This document shows positions 1-13,268 of a stretch of 64,000 nt of DNA, one piece after another. Where the stretch lies: assembly GCA_011009095.1 (NCBI GenBank), contig VTPC01090560.1, positions 62,001-126,000 on the forward strand, in the 5' to 3' direction. Within the stretch, counting starts at the first letter, position 1. Each line of letters opens with the position of its first letter. Made by a program: the position numbers and the translations under genes. This DNA is from Ignelater luminosus. Its lineage: Eukaryota > Arthropoda > Insecta > Coleoptera > Elateridae. The notes below the pieces were generated by a model. The model worked only from the letters and a program-made list of their open reading frames with translations, was not told the origin of the DNA and did no database searches.

Positions 1-59
1 CGACTGTATACAAATGTTGGTATTTATTCTTCTGTGGTGGAAATACGAACAAAAAGATT

Positions 60-601
60 CAGTCACAGAGAGATAACTTTTCCAGACCAAGGAATGCGAA
101 GAGCACCGACCTAGTTGAAATAAAAGCATTACTAGGCCCATTATATCTGGCAGGAGTTTTGCAGAGCAGCCGCTCCAATGTTGATGATCTCTGGGAGAAA
201 AACAGTACTGGTGTTGAAAAGTTTTGGTTGACGATGTCGAAAGAAAGATTTTTATTTTTACTAGGATTGTTGCGTTTTGATGACAAAATAACGCGAAACG
301 AAAGGAAATCTGAAGATAAGCTGGCACCAATAAAACAGTCATTCGACAAGTATGGAAAAAAAATTTCTCCATGGTTGACGCAGAAATGCTATATACTCAA
401 AATAGGGAAGTTTACGTTGGAAAACAACCTGAAGGGCGCTTTTCTCTTCCAAATGATGCTCCAAGTATCGTATTAAGACTTGCTTCTCCCATTTTTGGCA
501 CTGAACGAAATATTACCTGTGATAACTATTTCACGTCCTTTCCACTTACAAACAAACTGCTAACAGATCACAACTACAACAACAACAACGTTTTTCTATA
601 A
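60..601 (+). pseudogene. piggyBac-like transposase remnant
   Basis: Decayed DDE transposase of the piggyBac superfamily. One frame reads through EIKALLGPLYLAGVL, then LLRFDDK and DKLAPI, the usual N-terminal half of the catalytic domain. After about position 360 the frame changes and skips to EVYVGKQPEG, PSIVLRLASPI and TCDNYFTS, which belong well downstream in the family and include a conserved Asp. The stretch carrying the first catalytic Asp and its surroundings is missing, so this copy has an internal deletion plus a frameshift and ends at a stop at 601. The 5' part continues to the window edge. No terminal inverted repeat or TTAA target site was identified. Not functional. Confidence 0.75.
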
Positions 602-2457
602 TATTTAATCCCTTTAGGGCCGATTTTATGCAGAAGTCTGCTGGACCCGGCGCGAGCACTAATGCTACAGAAAATAGCGCGAGTCGTGGAAGGTTAAGGG
701 CGCTGACAAGCTGTGGGTCAACAGTGTATATTAAAAACGTTTTTAGTTAAATAACTTAAAAGAAGAATATTCTTCACATTTTATATCAATAGTGCCAATT
801 TGAAACTCTTTGTATTACAATGTGCAAAAGGGATGCTCTGAAACAAAACTCACTTCGAGAACTTACGCGAAAACATAGACCATAAGAAGTCAAAATGAGA
901 AAAGCTGGTCATGCTTTAGGCTACAATGTCTTGAAAATGACGGTTGAGTTTGCAATAGACCTCGTGTTAATTTTGATAAATTCTAAAGACTCGAAGGCTT
1001 TCTAAATTGCAAAAGAATATGATGTTTTGCCCCTGGTGCTTCTTTGGATGGAGATCTAACTTTGTTATATTCTTGACTTATTTTTTCTTGAACTGTGCGT
1101 TTTTGGTCTTCTAGAGCTGGTTTTGGATCAAGATGTGCTTGTTGCAAGTTTATTAGCTTTGTCAAAGTTTTGGATTTTTCTTCTGCATGTTGCGTTTCAA
1201 TCAATAATTGCTTTTAAGCCTCTAGGAATATTTGTAGTGTTGTGGCACGTTCTACACATACAACACGTTTCTCCGCTTGGGAGGCAAAAACATAGTTTTC
1301 TTCGAAAAAGCTTTCTTCAACTCTACCTTCTCACTATAAATTTCCTTCTTGTTGCAGTTTCGCCATCCAAAACTCATCTTGAAGTATTTCTGTTGCCATC
1401 CTCTTTGGTTTGTTAACTGTAATTGCTTCAAAGAGCAAGATTAAAGCGTACTTAGCAGTCATGTGATCCATACTCATAATTAAAGATGTTCCTCCATAGT
1501 TGCATGAACTGATCTAACGAGTAAGCTGCTCATTCTACCTTTGGATATTTATTCTAGTCTCCGTTATTACCATTAAAAATAAAGAGAAGGAAGGCTGGTT
1601 ATAATTTATTGTCAATAATTAGGTTTTTTTTTCACTAATTTTCAACTCAATCGACTACTGTGCTAAAGTAAAGATATTTTGAAATGACGACTAGAAAGAT
1701 TTCAAACCTCACTTTCTCTCAAGAAGTGAAAAGACGTTAATTCTCCTTTTCCACATTTTGGACTTCTAGAAACGGCGTGTTTTCTTAAAGTGCAATGATC
1801 TGTCAAATCTCAATTCTCCGGTCCATTCCCTATTAGTCAGTTTAGTCTTGGCGATCTGTTGCTTTGAAATCCTCTGGGTTCCACCTAAGCAGATATTTTT
1901 GGCTCTAATTCTGATCTTCTCGTTGGCGTGGTTAACTAAGGTTAAGTCTCTTTGTTGTGGTACTGATATAAATCTGAAAAGAGTTTCAAAAGAAATATGC
2001 ACGTTGTGTTTTGTTAAGTTAGCTGTGCATATTCTTATTCTGCAAAAATTCAAAATGTATTTTTTGGAAATGCACTAAAACATTGTTGATTGTCTCAAAA
2101 AGTTCTGATGATAGAAAAAGCAAGATTGACGCTTGTGTCTTCAAAGCAAAAATATTTAAGTTGATGCACAATTTTTTTTTTCAACTTGAACCTAAATGAC
2201 GTTTGATATTTTACCGAAGAACTCAGAACGAGCGTTATTTGTTCAGAATGGTAAAGTTACGAGAAGATATGTTTTGATAAGATAGACTTTTTAGTTAATA
2301 CTGTCGATTTGATCACAGAGCAATTTTTAAATGACTGGATGTGCTGCATCAAGAAATAATAATGAAAAAGGTCTTTACCGTAGGTGAACTCAAAGTTTAG
2401 AGCGGTGCTACTCAAAGTGTTCCCTACATAAAAGATTGAGAAACGCTGTTATGAATA
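602..2457. other. Intergenic, no gene recognised
   Basis: AT-rich sequence with stop codons in all frames apart from short chance ORFs. A small GC-rich patch at about 640-710 lies directly after the piggyBac remnant and may be its 3' flank or another repeat end. Confidence 0.5.
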
Positions 2458-3296
2458 CGAGGTGTGTGAGAAAAGTAATGAGACTGGCAACACTGCGAGA
2501 GATCTGGCAACGTTGTGTCTACCGGCCTGTGCTAAACCGGTTTGTTTATCGCTTCCACTTCCTCAGTCCGAGTTACAACTCCGTACAGCTAACACATTAT
2601 TTTTGTCAGCGCCATCAGTGAAGTTGTGTTTTTGTTGTGTGTTACAGAAATGGAGCATCGGAATTTAGAGCAACGTTGTGCAATAAAGTTTTGTGTTAAA
2701 CTTGGTGAATCCGCGAGTGTGACTTTTGAATCAGATCTATGGGGAACAGTGCTTATCAAGAGCACAAGTTTTCCGCTGGCACAAATCATTTTTGGACGGC
2801 CGAGAACACGTTGAAGATGAACCTCGCTCAGGGAGACCTTCAACTTCAAAAACTGACAAAAACGTTGAACGTGTGAGGGCTCTTGTGAGATCAGACCGTC
2901 GTTTAACAATAGGGATGACGAGTGAACAGTTAAATTTAAACACTTTCACCGTGTATCAAATTTTGACAGACATCATGACAATGCTCCGTGTCACACAGCA
3001 ATTTCCATCAGTGAATTTTTGACCTCAAAACGCATTACTGTTGTTCCTCATCCTCCCTATTCACCTGATTTGAGTTCTTGTGACTTTTTGCTTTTCCCGA
3101 AATTGAAATGTCCTAAAAGGACGTCATTTTGGAACTCTGGAGAACATTCAAAAGACTGTGACCGACCAGTTAAAAGCCATACCAGTTGAAGACAACGATT
3201 CCGCCGGTGTATAGCTGCCCAAGGGAACTACTTTGAAGGGGATAACATTGTTGTTTGAGAAAAATAAAAACTTTGGTTAGTATGAAATCAGTCTCA
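2458..3296 (+). mobile_element. Internally deleted mariner element
   Basis: The left end follows a TA dinucleotide and starts CGAGGTGTGTGAGAAAAGTA, followed by ATGAGACTG. The right side ends with ATCAGTCTCA, the reverse complement of the inner part of the left terminal repeat, so the outer bases of the right repeat appear lost. At about 840 bp it is well short of a full mariner (about 1.3 kb). The deletion falls within the transposase gene. Confidence 0.7.
2650..3258 (+). pseudogene. mariner transposase remnant
   Basis: The reading starts MEHRNLEQRCAIKFCVKLGE and shifts frame near 2730 into SRAQVFRWHKSFLDGRE, EPRSGRPSTS and VRSDRRLTI, the paired helix-turn-helix DNA-binding region of mariner transposases. 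After QILTD (about 2970) the first catalytic Asp block is absent. The sequence resumes at HDNAPCHTAI and HPPYSPDLSSCDF, the second and third catalytic Asp blocks, and ends in the EGDNIVV tail. A frameshift and an internal deletion make it inactive. It may have moved as a non-autonomous copy. Confidence 0.8.
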
Positions 3297-6200
3297 GCGT
3301 GGAACTCGGATAGCAAAATGATTGGAATAAAACTAGAGAGCTTTTGTTGATTGGTTGAATAGAGAGAGTGCTTTCTAACTGCAGTGGTAGCTAACTGTTC
3401 TTCTTTAAAGACAATTAATTTTTATATATCTACAGAAAGCTTGTTATTTGTATGTTGCTCTTCTATAATTAGCAGCAACTGTTTTTATGTTAAATGTAAT
3501 CACGTACATAAATAAGAATACTTGATCAATTGATTTATCAAATATTTTAATTAATTTTAAAATCACAATCCAGATAACCAGTGAATTCCAAGTATTAAAA
3601 GATTATTGCTCAAAAACCGTTGTAAATAATGATTGAGTATGTTCGACCAATTTGAAATTATCGAAGTATACTCACATAAAAATCAAAAATAAACACAAAA
3701 TGAGTTCGAGTTAATACAATAATTAGCGTGCACTATCTCCGGCCAGTGGACGTAAACTGCCGTTAATTATGTATAAATTAAAAGCAATTATTGGGCGGAG
3801 TTGAACAGCAGTGCAGTAGCACGTCGTAGAGTTGAATTAAGTTGTTACACAAAATTAAAACTAACATGCTAAAAGGTTTATAGCTAGTAGGTGCAAAAAG
3901 AAAATTTTAATTGTTCGAAATTCATTAGCTTTCCAAGTTGCATAGGTATTTCCCCCATATATCCCATTTAACAGTGTTGTCACCTATCAATCACAGCCAA
4001 TTAGGATTAATTCGTGCATGGTAATTAACTACTGTCGTTGAATATATCTCAATTGGGAACCATGTAGTGGGTGTATTTAATGTAGTATCCCGATTTTTAT
4101 TTGCTTTTTATGTTAACGTTAATTGGCGGTTTGTGAAAATATTGAATTGCCTTTGATTTCAAAGAGTAGTAGTGCCGAATTCTTATTATTTAAAAAACAA
4201 TTACCAAACAGATGTAATAGAATATTTGAGATGTAAAACCTAGACGTAAATCTTTTTACGTACTTAAAGAACATGTAATCTTTTAGATAAATCATTTATC
4301 AAGGTAGAATACTTCAATCTTTAAGAGTACAACATAAGAAGTGCGTACGACATAAGCTCCTTTATCATGAACCTATTTGTCAATGCTGGATCCGTGTGGG
4401 CACAGCATAATTCGTGTATACGAAGCCCCATCTATGAATATCGAATGCCTAGGTGTGATAGTTCTAACTACCAAAATTTTCTATAAAAGGAATTATACTA
4501 AGCACCTGGACGCTTTTAAAGAATGTTGATCTTAATTGATTGTTGAGTAATTTTAGTGAGAATTTTAATCTTGATTAGAAATTTTGAATAATGCGTGCCC
4601 ACAACTTATAAAATTCATTTTTTCTTTTATACCAAGAAAAATTTTTATGCTAACGTAAACTTAAATTTTTATTTTTCTTAAGAAAATTAATTTTACTAAT
4701 TTGTACGTCTAGATGTTTATCGAAAGTGAAACGAAGAATTCTCGTTTTTGTCATACACGTTTGTGTTGACTGCTACATTCCAACTTGCTTGTTAGGTTAA
4801 ATACCCTAAACAATTCATCATGAAAGGAAATAAACAACATGGAAACCAAGACCATCTAACTTGTACGTTCAATTACTGTCAGACTGAAACAAAACCCTCC
4901 TAACTTTTGACCTGCCGATATAACAGTTTAACTAACAATGGCTAGTTGCTGCTGTAGACACACTCGCAAACCCTTTACAAGTGCAGTAGGTACACGTTTT
5001 GTATTATTTTACTACATGTTCTCTTTATAAATAGTTTCTGCATTCTCTACAATAAACTATCTTTATTATATTGATTTCTGCCATCGTAATTGCAAGTGGG
5101 AACTTACACTTGAAATAATATACTTACTTTATAAGCTGTAATTGACATTTCTTTTATTATAAATTATCTAAATTGAAAAAAGGATGGTAATAAGTAGCAT
5201 CTGGCTATGAAAATCTATATTTAATTTTTAACTTTTTATTTGCGTTAAATTAAAGAAACAGAGATGCTTTAATTGGATAAACTTTTTTCCGAAACAATAT
5301 ACACATAAATAATACATAAACATTATGTTAAACAGTTATCCATCCAAGAAATGAACATTTGTTAACTAACACAAATACTACTTTAAGACTTTTATTACAA
5401 CGTCACCACGTTTTAACTTGTCGCATAATCCTTCATGCTTTATTCTAAAGTCCATGAAATATCCTTAACATACGATGCAGAACACAACGACAGATATAAT
5501 TTATAGTACTTTTAATAGAAGGATGCAAAGACAACCCATTGTTTAAACTTCTACAGTGATTCTACAAGAAAGTCTGAACGCCTACTTCACAACCCAGGAA
5601 ATAATTAACTTTTCAAAGGTGAAAATGTACTGTTGAGAATGTTTTGCTTTTATAAACATATTTGATTGTCAAAGATAATATCAAATTAGTTATTAATGCC
5701 TTTGCGTTTTTACTTCTTAATAATCTAGCATTGAAATCACCATTCTAATAGTAATACAACTTCATTAACTTTTTAGTATTATCTAGCAAAATTCTACCGT
5801 GAGTTGCAAGCTATTTTGGACAAACAATAAGCAACTTTTCAAATTTTATTACTAAATCTTCGTAATCTTCTTAAGGCAATTACAGAAACATTTCTATGTA
5901 CGACAGACTTTAACAAATTGTCACTGAGGAAATAAAGTTTAAATTTATAACCGTCTGTTAAACCGACTAGAATTTCTTAAAAAGTGTTTATTCACTACTT
6001 GTAAAGACTATCCGAAAATGAGTGAAATTCACTATACAAAAAAATCGAAAAGCTAACTGACTCATTTTCTGTATTTTTCTATCTATCGCTTGGTTATTCA
6101 CGACAATTTTCTCCCATGATATACTTCTTTCCTAATGGGGTCAACAGGAACGGATGTGCTATGCGTGCATGCACGCAGACAAGTTACCTACTGTTAGGAC

Positions 6201-6389
6201 TTTGAAGGGCAATAAATAGCAATCAGGAAATCGTCATCGTTATGAATTAAATAAATTGAGAATTAACAATGAAAAGATTGCAATAGAAAAACTGATTGAT
6301 TGAACTAATATCCTTTTTTAAATTTCTAAAAGATTATTATTGAGCAACCAACTGGGATATAATAGACGAAGCATTAACGCCAAAACTAC
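3297..6389. other. Intergenic, AT-rich
   Basis: No coding region or recognisable repeat was found apart from the candidate regulatory block at 3725-4090. Homeodomain-type TAATTA and TTAATT words are frequent, as expected in sequence this AT-rich. Confidence 0.5.
3725..4090. promoter_or_regulatory. Possible cis-regulatory block
   Basis: A stretch of higher complexity in an AT-rich neighbourhood. It contains CTATCTCCGGCCAGTGGACG, TTAATTATG, ATTGGGCGGAG, CAATCACAGCCAATTAGGAT and GGTAATTAACTA, a mix of homeodomain-like TAATTA sites and CCAAT-like words, without an open reading frame. It resembles developmental non-coding elements of insects, but only cross-species conservation could show that. 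Confidence 0.25.
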
Positions 6390-7298
6390 TTTGCCTATGT
6401 GGCCGTTTTTTCGCAAGTTCTGCCTTCAGTTTGTCAAGTAATGATGCATAGTATGCTCCTGTAATGGTTTTTCCTTTTTGAAGATAATCGATTAAAATAA
6501 CTCCATGACTATCCCAAAAAAACAGTCGCCATCACTTTTCCAGCCGAAAAAACAGTTTTTGCTTTTTTTGGAGCCGCTTCCCCCTTTGCAGTCCACTGTT
6601 TGGACTGTATTTTTGTTTCGGGCGATTAATGCTGTATCCAAGTTTCATCTACAGTAATTAATCGGCGCCAAAACTCGGATTTATTTCGCCTAAACTGCGC
6701 CAAAAGAGCGTTGGAAATATTCATTCGAACACGTTTTTGGTCTAACGTGAGCAAACGCGGCACCCAACGCGCGGACAGCTTTCTCAGGCCTAAATGTTGA
6801 TTTAACATGTGACAAACACGTTCTTTTGACATGTTCATAACCTCTGCTATCTCTCTCACTTTAATTCGGCGGTCGTCTAGCACCATTTGGTGAACTTTCG
6901 CGATGTTTTCGTCGGTAGTTGCAGGTTTTGGACGTCCCGAACGTTCATGGTCTCCCAAGCTCTTACGGCCACGTTTAAATTCAGCAGCCCAAAATTTCAC
7001 TGTGGTAAATGATGGTGCAGAGTCCCCATACACAGAATCCAACTCATCTTTTATTTGCGAAGGCGTATTGCCTTTCAAAAACAAATATTTAATGACAGCT
7101 CGATACTCGATTTTGTCCATTTTCACAAAAAAACTCACATCAACTCACTCAAACGACTGTTATATAAAAACTGCGCGTCCAAAATGGCTGAAACTTTGGT
7201 GAGTAACTGTCAACAGATGAACAACGAAATTCAGTAGCTTTTATTTATGAGTGCTGCCATCTTCACGTTGAGGTCGGAAACTATTCAGACCACCCTCG
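6390..7298 (-). mobile_element. 3'-truncated mariner element
   Basis: The 5' terminal repeat, read on the minus strand, starts CGAGGTGGTCTG-type sequence (CGAGGGTGGTCTGAATAGTT) beside TA at 7299-7300. The transposase gene runs leftward and breaks off near 6395, before the second catalytic Asp block, and no 3' terminal repeat follows. About 900 bp remain. Confidence 0.8.
6395..7120 (-). pseudogene. mariner transposase, truncated and broken
   Basis: The probable start is the Met of MDKIEYRAVIKYLFLKG; an upstream in-frame Met at 7138 adds six residues. It shows the N-terminal helix-turn-helix region (TPSQIKDELDSVYGDSAPS), the linker HERSGRPKPATTDE, the second helix-turn-helix (KVREIAEVMNMSKERV), the LSARWVPRLLT motif and the first catalytic block VDETWIQH. 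A TAA immediately follows WIQH where the family has Tyr. A run of T shifts the frame after SAGKVMATVF. The reading then continues through KGKTITGAYYASLLDKLKAE to about 6395 and is lost before HQDNAP. Inactive. Confidence 0.85.
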
Positions 7299-7300
7299 TA

Positions 7301-10300
7301 TGAATAAAACATTGGCAGTTCAGATATTTATAGGGAGGAATATGGACATTTTTCTTAGGGCTATGCAACGACTTAGTTGCCCTGAGCAAAAGCAAATTTG
7401 ACAATGCAGTTAAGAAGCTCTACAATAGTTAATACAAAAATGGACAGCAAAAGGAAACTAATAAGACTCTCCAGACTTACCTAGAACCGACAATTAAAAA
7501 AGCGGAGACTATCCTAGTGATTATCTATGCATCTATTGAAAAACTAAGCAAAGTAAATGCTTTATTAGATCTCCATCCCTATGACATTTACTGATAAGGA
7601 AAAAGTCCGAAAATGGACTTTCAACGACTAGGAAACTAATCGAAAAACATACAAGTTAAATCACTTCAGGTTCATATGGAAAGACAGTACTTAGGTATGA
7701 AGACATATTTGGTATTCCTTTTGATATTATCATAGGAGAATATGAACGACAAAAGCTTAGATTAACATGTGAAGGGCAGACCTGCTACACAACTTAGTCC
7801 AAAATCTGAAACAGAAGTCAGCTTTCCACGTCTTTCAGGCAAAAACAATTATATGTCATTTGTTCCAAACAATAGAAATTTTTGTAGTAAAATTCACAGA
7901 TACCACTGTGAAATAAAAGTCAATAAAAGAACTAATGAGTTGACAAAAAGAGTATCAGTCACATTAACGACTTTAACCCCTTTTTAAATAGTTTCTATTT
8001 TTAATCTTCAAACCAGGACGTCACCGCTTTCTTAAGTTTCTCTCCATTTGAAAACCGCTGTGCGTGAAGAAATTCCTTCAAAACTCAAAACAAAAAATAA
8101 TCCGAAGAAGTTCAGTCAGGGTGGATGCTGTGAGTTTTCCTCGTCTTTTCTCTTTGATAGACCCCTGCTAAACGATTATTGTGATAGCGCAGATCTCCTC
8201 AGTTATGGCTGTTTTATGTGACATGAACTTTAGAAGCAAAAGACAGTTACCTGTAGATTCTTTCACCTTAAAGTTCTTAGGAGTAGAAGAAATCAGCAAA
8301 CAACGAAAAAGATTTAACTTGCCCCTTACGGGGCATTTCGGACTTATCTTGATAGAAAATTATTTTTTAAACCGTACCTGTCTAGATTTCTATTATTTTA
8401 ACCATTTAAGAAACTTTCATTTTTCTATTTGACAAAATTAAATCCTAGACTTTCCTACACATTTTTCTGGAAATTACTTCTACGGGTTGCCCAGTGTACT
8501 AATTATCTTCAATTTTATCTATGTTGCTTACTTCAAAGTTCAGCTTTATAGCCATGCATTCATGGATTGTTTGGGCCTTTCTTTTCTTTTGTGACAAATT
8601 TATGCACAAAGACTTTTTTGACATGCCATCTTTTTGAAAATGAAAAGCAGCTGAGACTGTGCATGAGTCATCTCGAGATACGTCATAGCATGCACAGACT
8701 TGTTTACTGTTTTTAATTCTCGGATTAGTTTGGTTCAGAGCTCTTCTGGAAGTACCAAAAAGTAATAGCAAAATTACTCTCACTAAATAAATAAACAAAT
8801 AGAAATAGTTCACCATATCTTATGCACGTACAAGTCGTGGTCATCTACAGAACTCCAACAAAGCCAAAAACGTTCAGCACTCACTCTGTCAAGAACAATC
8901 ACAATATCATTGTTATATTTTAAATTGATTACTTAAGGAACTATAATGTTCAGGTAAAGAGTGCCATTGGATTCTAGTTTTATCACCCTGCCGGTTGCTT
9001 CTACTGCTCTGCGTAGTCTGGTAATTTATTCCTTTTTTCTGACTTAAGATGCTGCTTGAGAAATGTCATAATATCTAGTGATGTAAGTATCTGGCTAGAG
9101 CTGTTGAACCAAAAGCTGATTCGTTTTTGGCTGAGATGAGTATGAACCAAAATGTTAAGTGGTTTTAAAACTAATTCGAGAAAGGTTTACGGCTTCACTC
9201 AAACTATCTTAGAAAAGAGTTGACGCTTTTTCATGTTGTTCAACTGTGTCTCTTAATTTTTTTAATTTTTCTTGCTCTTGGTAATACATGCCATGTATTG
9301 GAAACTATCTGTGTATATTTCTTAGTAGAATTTTAATAATTTGACATACAAATCTACTACTAAATCATGAGTCTTACTTCTTTGAAGGTAAAAGAGTTAC
9401 AGCTGATTAATGCAATTATAATCAGTTTGTCATTGTATTGGTTTCAGAGTCAATGATTCGGAGTACTGAATGCAAAAACTTAGCACTTCTATCACTCAAT
9501 GAAAATCTAGTACAGTCTTTTCTTGCAAGATGGCATTGTTTTACTTCTCAAATATGAAATTACAAAAGAGTACTTAAGCATAATTAACTTCTTTCTAATT
9601 CATAGATTGCCAGCAATATAATCATTCCCTGCTGATTCTTCATATGGAGATCTCGAAATATTGATTGTCAATTTAAGTAATATAAACAGTTATGCATCGT
9701 ATTATTTGTTGCTAAATAACAATTTAATTTAGGTACAGACACCACCACAATGGGGTTTGCTGTCTCACTCAGCATTAAAGTTACCAATTCTTTCTTTATT
9801 TAAATATTATAAAAATTCTGTTCAGAATACAAAGTACTATAACAAAGTAAAATCTGAAATGACTAAAGAAACTGAATCGATATAATACGTAAAAACTCTA
9901 TAACTAAATTCCCGAAGCTGTAAATTATAAAACCTATACGAGAAAAAAAATCTTTTGAAGCATAATAATCTTTGATACGTTACACTTTGCAATCCTTTTC
10001 ACAAACTGTCTATTGAAAACACATATCAGGTCAAATTTAGTTAATCATCCTAAACATTTTCAGCCATTTTCAAAGGAGAATAATAAATTCGAGGGAAACT
10101 GCACATTAGATAACCATACTATTCGGTTTGGTTGTCAGTCTGTATGAAATACGTTAATGAATAGGTGGGAGGGTTTGAATATGTACCCTCGCGGAACATT
10201 AGGAAGGTTCTGTGTGTAGTTGGAATTTTGGACAGAAATGACATTAAACTGGCATTGATGTAGATCGGGATGGTCTCATTGTCCCGACTGCGACAATAAA

Positions 10301-10329
10301 ATAGGCGATCAAATGGATTACTGATTAAC
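7301..10329. other. Intergenic, no gene recognised
   Basis: Only short, unsupported ORFs occur here; the longest (7769-7987 plus and 8499-8816 minus) have no recognisable motif and no splice-site context. No repeat boundary was identified. Confidence 0.45.
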
Positions 10330-10725
10330 TGAGTTATTTATACACGATATCCGAATAAATTATCCGCGCGCCATTAGGTTCTGGGATTCGCTCATAAATT
10401 GTGGTCAGAACTTTACAAATGTGTGATGTCACAGAATCATAAATTTATCTGTTGTAATCAGGTGGCCTTATTGTTGTTTGAAATTGCCACAATATTGAGC
10501 TTGTTAGTGACGTATAAATGATATTTACGACAGGAAGAAATTCAAAGTGGGTGCACAAAGCACGCGCTCGTCGGGGGCGCTCTGCTCTGATGATTAATAA
10601 CGACGCCAACAGCTTGGCTATGAAGTGACACAATAGCCGAAGATGAGGGTGTCCCGCTTCGAGACGTCGTTGGAGCGAAAACACTTCTTTGAAACAGGTG
10701 TTAAAAGAATCAATCACTAAAGGTC
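10330..10725. promoter_or_regulatory. Candidate enhancer-like block
   Basis: A high-complexity, CpG-containing island in AT-rich DNA. Visible words include TAAATTGTGGTCAG (Runx-like TGTGGT), TGATGTCACA (CRE/bZIP-like), TTGTTGTTTGAAATTGCCAC (Sox-like), GTCGGGGGCGCTCTGC, GATTAATAACGACGCC and ACAGGTGTTAAAAG (E-box with T-box-like half site). It has no long ORF consistent with a protein and no terminal repeats, so a conserved non-coding element is the simplest reading. Function is inferred only. Confidence 0.3.
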
Positions 10726-13201
10726 AATCGATCATTAATTTGTCAAAGCTGTTAGGAACAAGTTAGGATATAAAACAAATTTTCTAAGTCATAAAAGCAT
10801 TTTATGCATTTTTCACGGAATTTAGTAAATAAGCTTTACTAATACTTCACCATATGGTGCACCGACGAAACGAGTCAATAACTACTAATTGTGAAGTCTG
10901 AGTTTTCTTTCTCAATTTCACTATTTAGAAATAAACATTTTATATAACACTTTGAGGTTAATACAGTTGTTTAATTAAAATACAGAAATTAATTTATTTA
11001 GAATTAAACAAATAAAATAAAAATATTGTTTTGAAAAAGTTTAGATTTTTAAATAAGAAGTTAGTTGAGTATAATGTAATGAGTTTTGACAAAAACGAAA
11101 TTTTGGTATTTTTCTTTTCGATGTTAGCTTTAAATTTTATTGCACAATCTTTCATTGGCTTTTGCAAAAATTCTTGCAGATTAAAATTAAAATGACCAAT
11201 TAGGAATGGAGAAGGAGAATGTTAATTGTTCTTTAGTAGATAAACAAGAAATTTTTTTTCTCAATTAAAGTTATAGTCGATTCACTTATGTTATGGTGTT
11301 ATCAAGCTTCAAAGTTAAGTTTGAGAATTTTGATAAAAATGTGACAAAATAGTAGATTTGGACAAATGTCTGAGACAATTAAATGCTTCCATATACCATT
11401 TTTGGCTACCTAAAAGTTTCAGACGGGCACACAATCCGGAGAAGATTTTTCTTTCTGACAAGTGTTTGTCTAGGTCCCTTATAGATTGGGTCAAAAGTTT
11501 AATTACGCAATCCAGAGAAAAACCTTTTGAACTTGATCGATCTGTATGGTAACAGATTATTTGTAAAACAAAGCTTTTGCCTCCATAAAGCAATTTAGAC
11601 TACAAATAGCAAAATAAATATAATTCTCACACCACTAAATAGAATTCATGCATCCAAGCAGGAAGACCTGTCTACTGTTTGGGCATTAGGTATCAGTTTT
11701 AAAGACGAACAGAACGGTACGTGCAAAATTAAGTCTGCATAATTTCGAACTTTGAAAACTAATAACTCAGTCGGAAACAAAAGCAAATTGATTATAGGCT
11801 TCATTTTATTGATGTAGTTCTTTTGTGGAATGTATCGTTTAGAAGAAAACAAGATTTTGCCATATTTTAGAATGCTAGAACTTAAATCATAGAATTTGGT
11901 TTTTCCAATATCTATCAAATTTACTGTGTGATTAGTACCATCAAATATCCAGTTGTTCAAGAACCCACACCATTGACATTTAGCATCTAGCAAATGGTGT
12001 TTGAAGAGATGACTTAGGAAGTTTCTATATTTTTCCACATTTTAGAAATGGCCATTGAGGACCTTTTTAACTTTTGAGCATGTTTCCCATAATCGGTTTA
12101 AAATGAAAGATTTACCCTCAACTAAAGGGTATTGACCTGGTAGGCTATATTCTTCATTTGAAAATGTCTTTGAAAAAGAAGCGATCCTATTTAGGAGCTC
12201 ACGGCGGAAACTATTATAAATTTTTGTTGCTTATTTTGTTATTGTCAGCACCAAATGTAACTGACATACTATATTAGCCACTGGTATTGGAAAAAATGTT
12301 TTGTTCAAAGCTGACATGTTTAAAGAGCTGGAAAAGGCTAAAATTCAACGCGTGCATTGTTTATTGATGTTAGAAATAAATTAAAATCGGGATTAGTTTC
12401 TTAACTAATTTATTTACAAACAGGCACGTTAAAAACAGTCACACAACTCGCTGGCTCTTCAAGAAGGGCAGGATTACATATAGTAAACACAGGGGGTGGC
12501 GAATTGCCGCCATTTATTAGAAAAAAACGTAAGAGGCATATTAGAATGTACTGGTAGAACAACAAAAACATCAAAGGGATAAAAGTAGTGAAACAAATTA
12601 TATCTAATAAGTACTAGACTACCTAATAGCACTGGAGTTGAAGTCAGTGACTTACGTCAAAACAAACAGTCGTTGTGTTCGTTCAAAGTTTTATTTATGA
12701 GAAGTTTCAAGTTTAAAACTTCGATTGTCTACACACAAGGCCAAAGACTCGTTGACTTTAGTAAATATCATATTAAACCAAGATTTATTTATTTATTTTT
12801 ATTCTATGGATGTTAATGGTTTTTGTTCCTATCAGTTGCAACTGATTCTTATTTTTTTCAGCTACAATATTATTATTATAAAGGATAAAAATGATTTTAT
12901 TCCAAAATGTTTATTAGTTAGGAATTATTGAAAACCAAATAAGCCTTTTCTCGAATTTCTATGCAAGAAATTTTCAGGCATATGTGAATATGTACTGAAA
13001 TCGTTTGAAGAATATGAAGCAAAATGTTTAAAATATGCAACAAAGTCTTTGATAATGAATATAAATTTTAAACAACTCACCGCTTTGCCATAGATTTGCA
13101 GAAAACACTATTACCATCTAAAGAAAGTTTTAATCAATACCGAGTCCACGTGAATATTTTGGAAGAAACTACTGTATCAATGTTATGATTTCACAGATAA
13201 A
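10726..13201. other. Intergenic, no gene recognised
   Basis: AT-rich DNA without recognisable coding motifs. The longest ORF, 11646-12038 minus, has unremarkable composition and no homology that I recognise. Confidence 0.45.
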
Positions 13202-13203
13202 TA

Positions 13204-13231
13204 CGAGGGCGGTTCAATAAGTACCCGTGTT
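13204..13231 (+). repeat. mariner terminal inverted repeat, 3' end of element
   Basis: Starts CGAGGGCGGTTCAATAAGTA and continues CCCGTGTT. It matches the reverse complement of 14455-14482 at 27 of 28 positions (A versus G at the fourteenth base). Confidence 0.92.
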
Positions 13232-13268
13232 AGAAATGAAGACACAATTTTTTTCAAAAATTTTTTTT

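Noticed and set aside
8499..8816. 105-codon minus ORF
   Set aside because: Low-complexity composition, no motif, no promoter or splice context; expected by chance in 64 kb.
11646..12038. 130-codon minus ORF
   Set aside because: No recognisable domain and both flanks are non-coding; not enough to call a gene.
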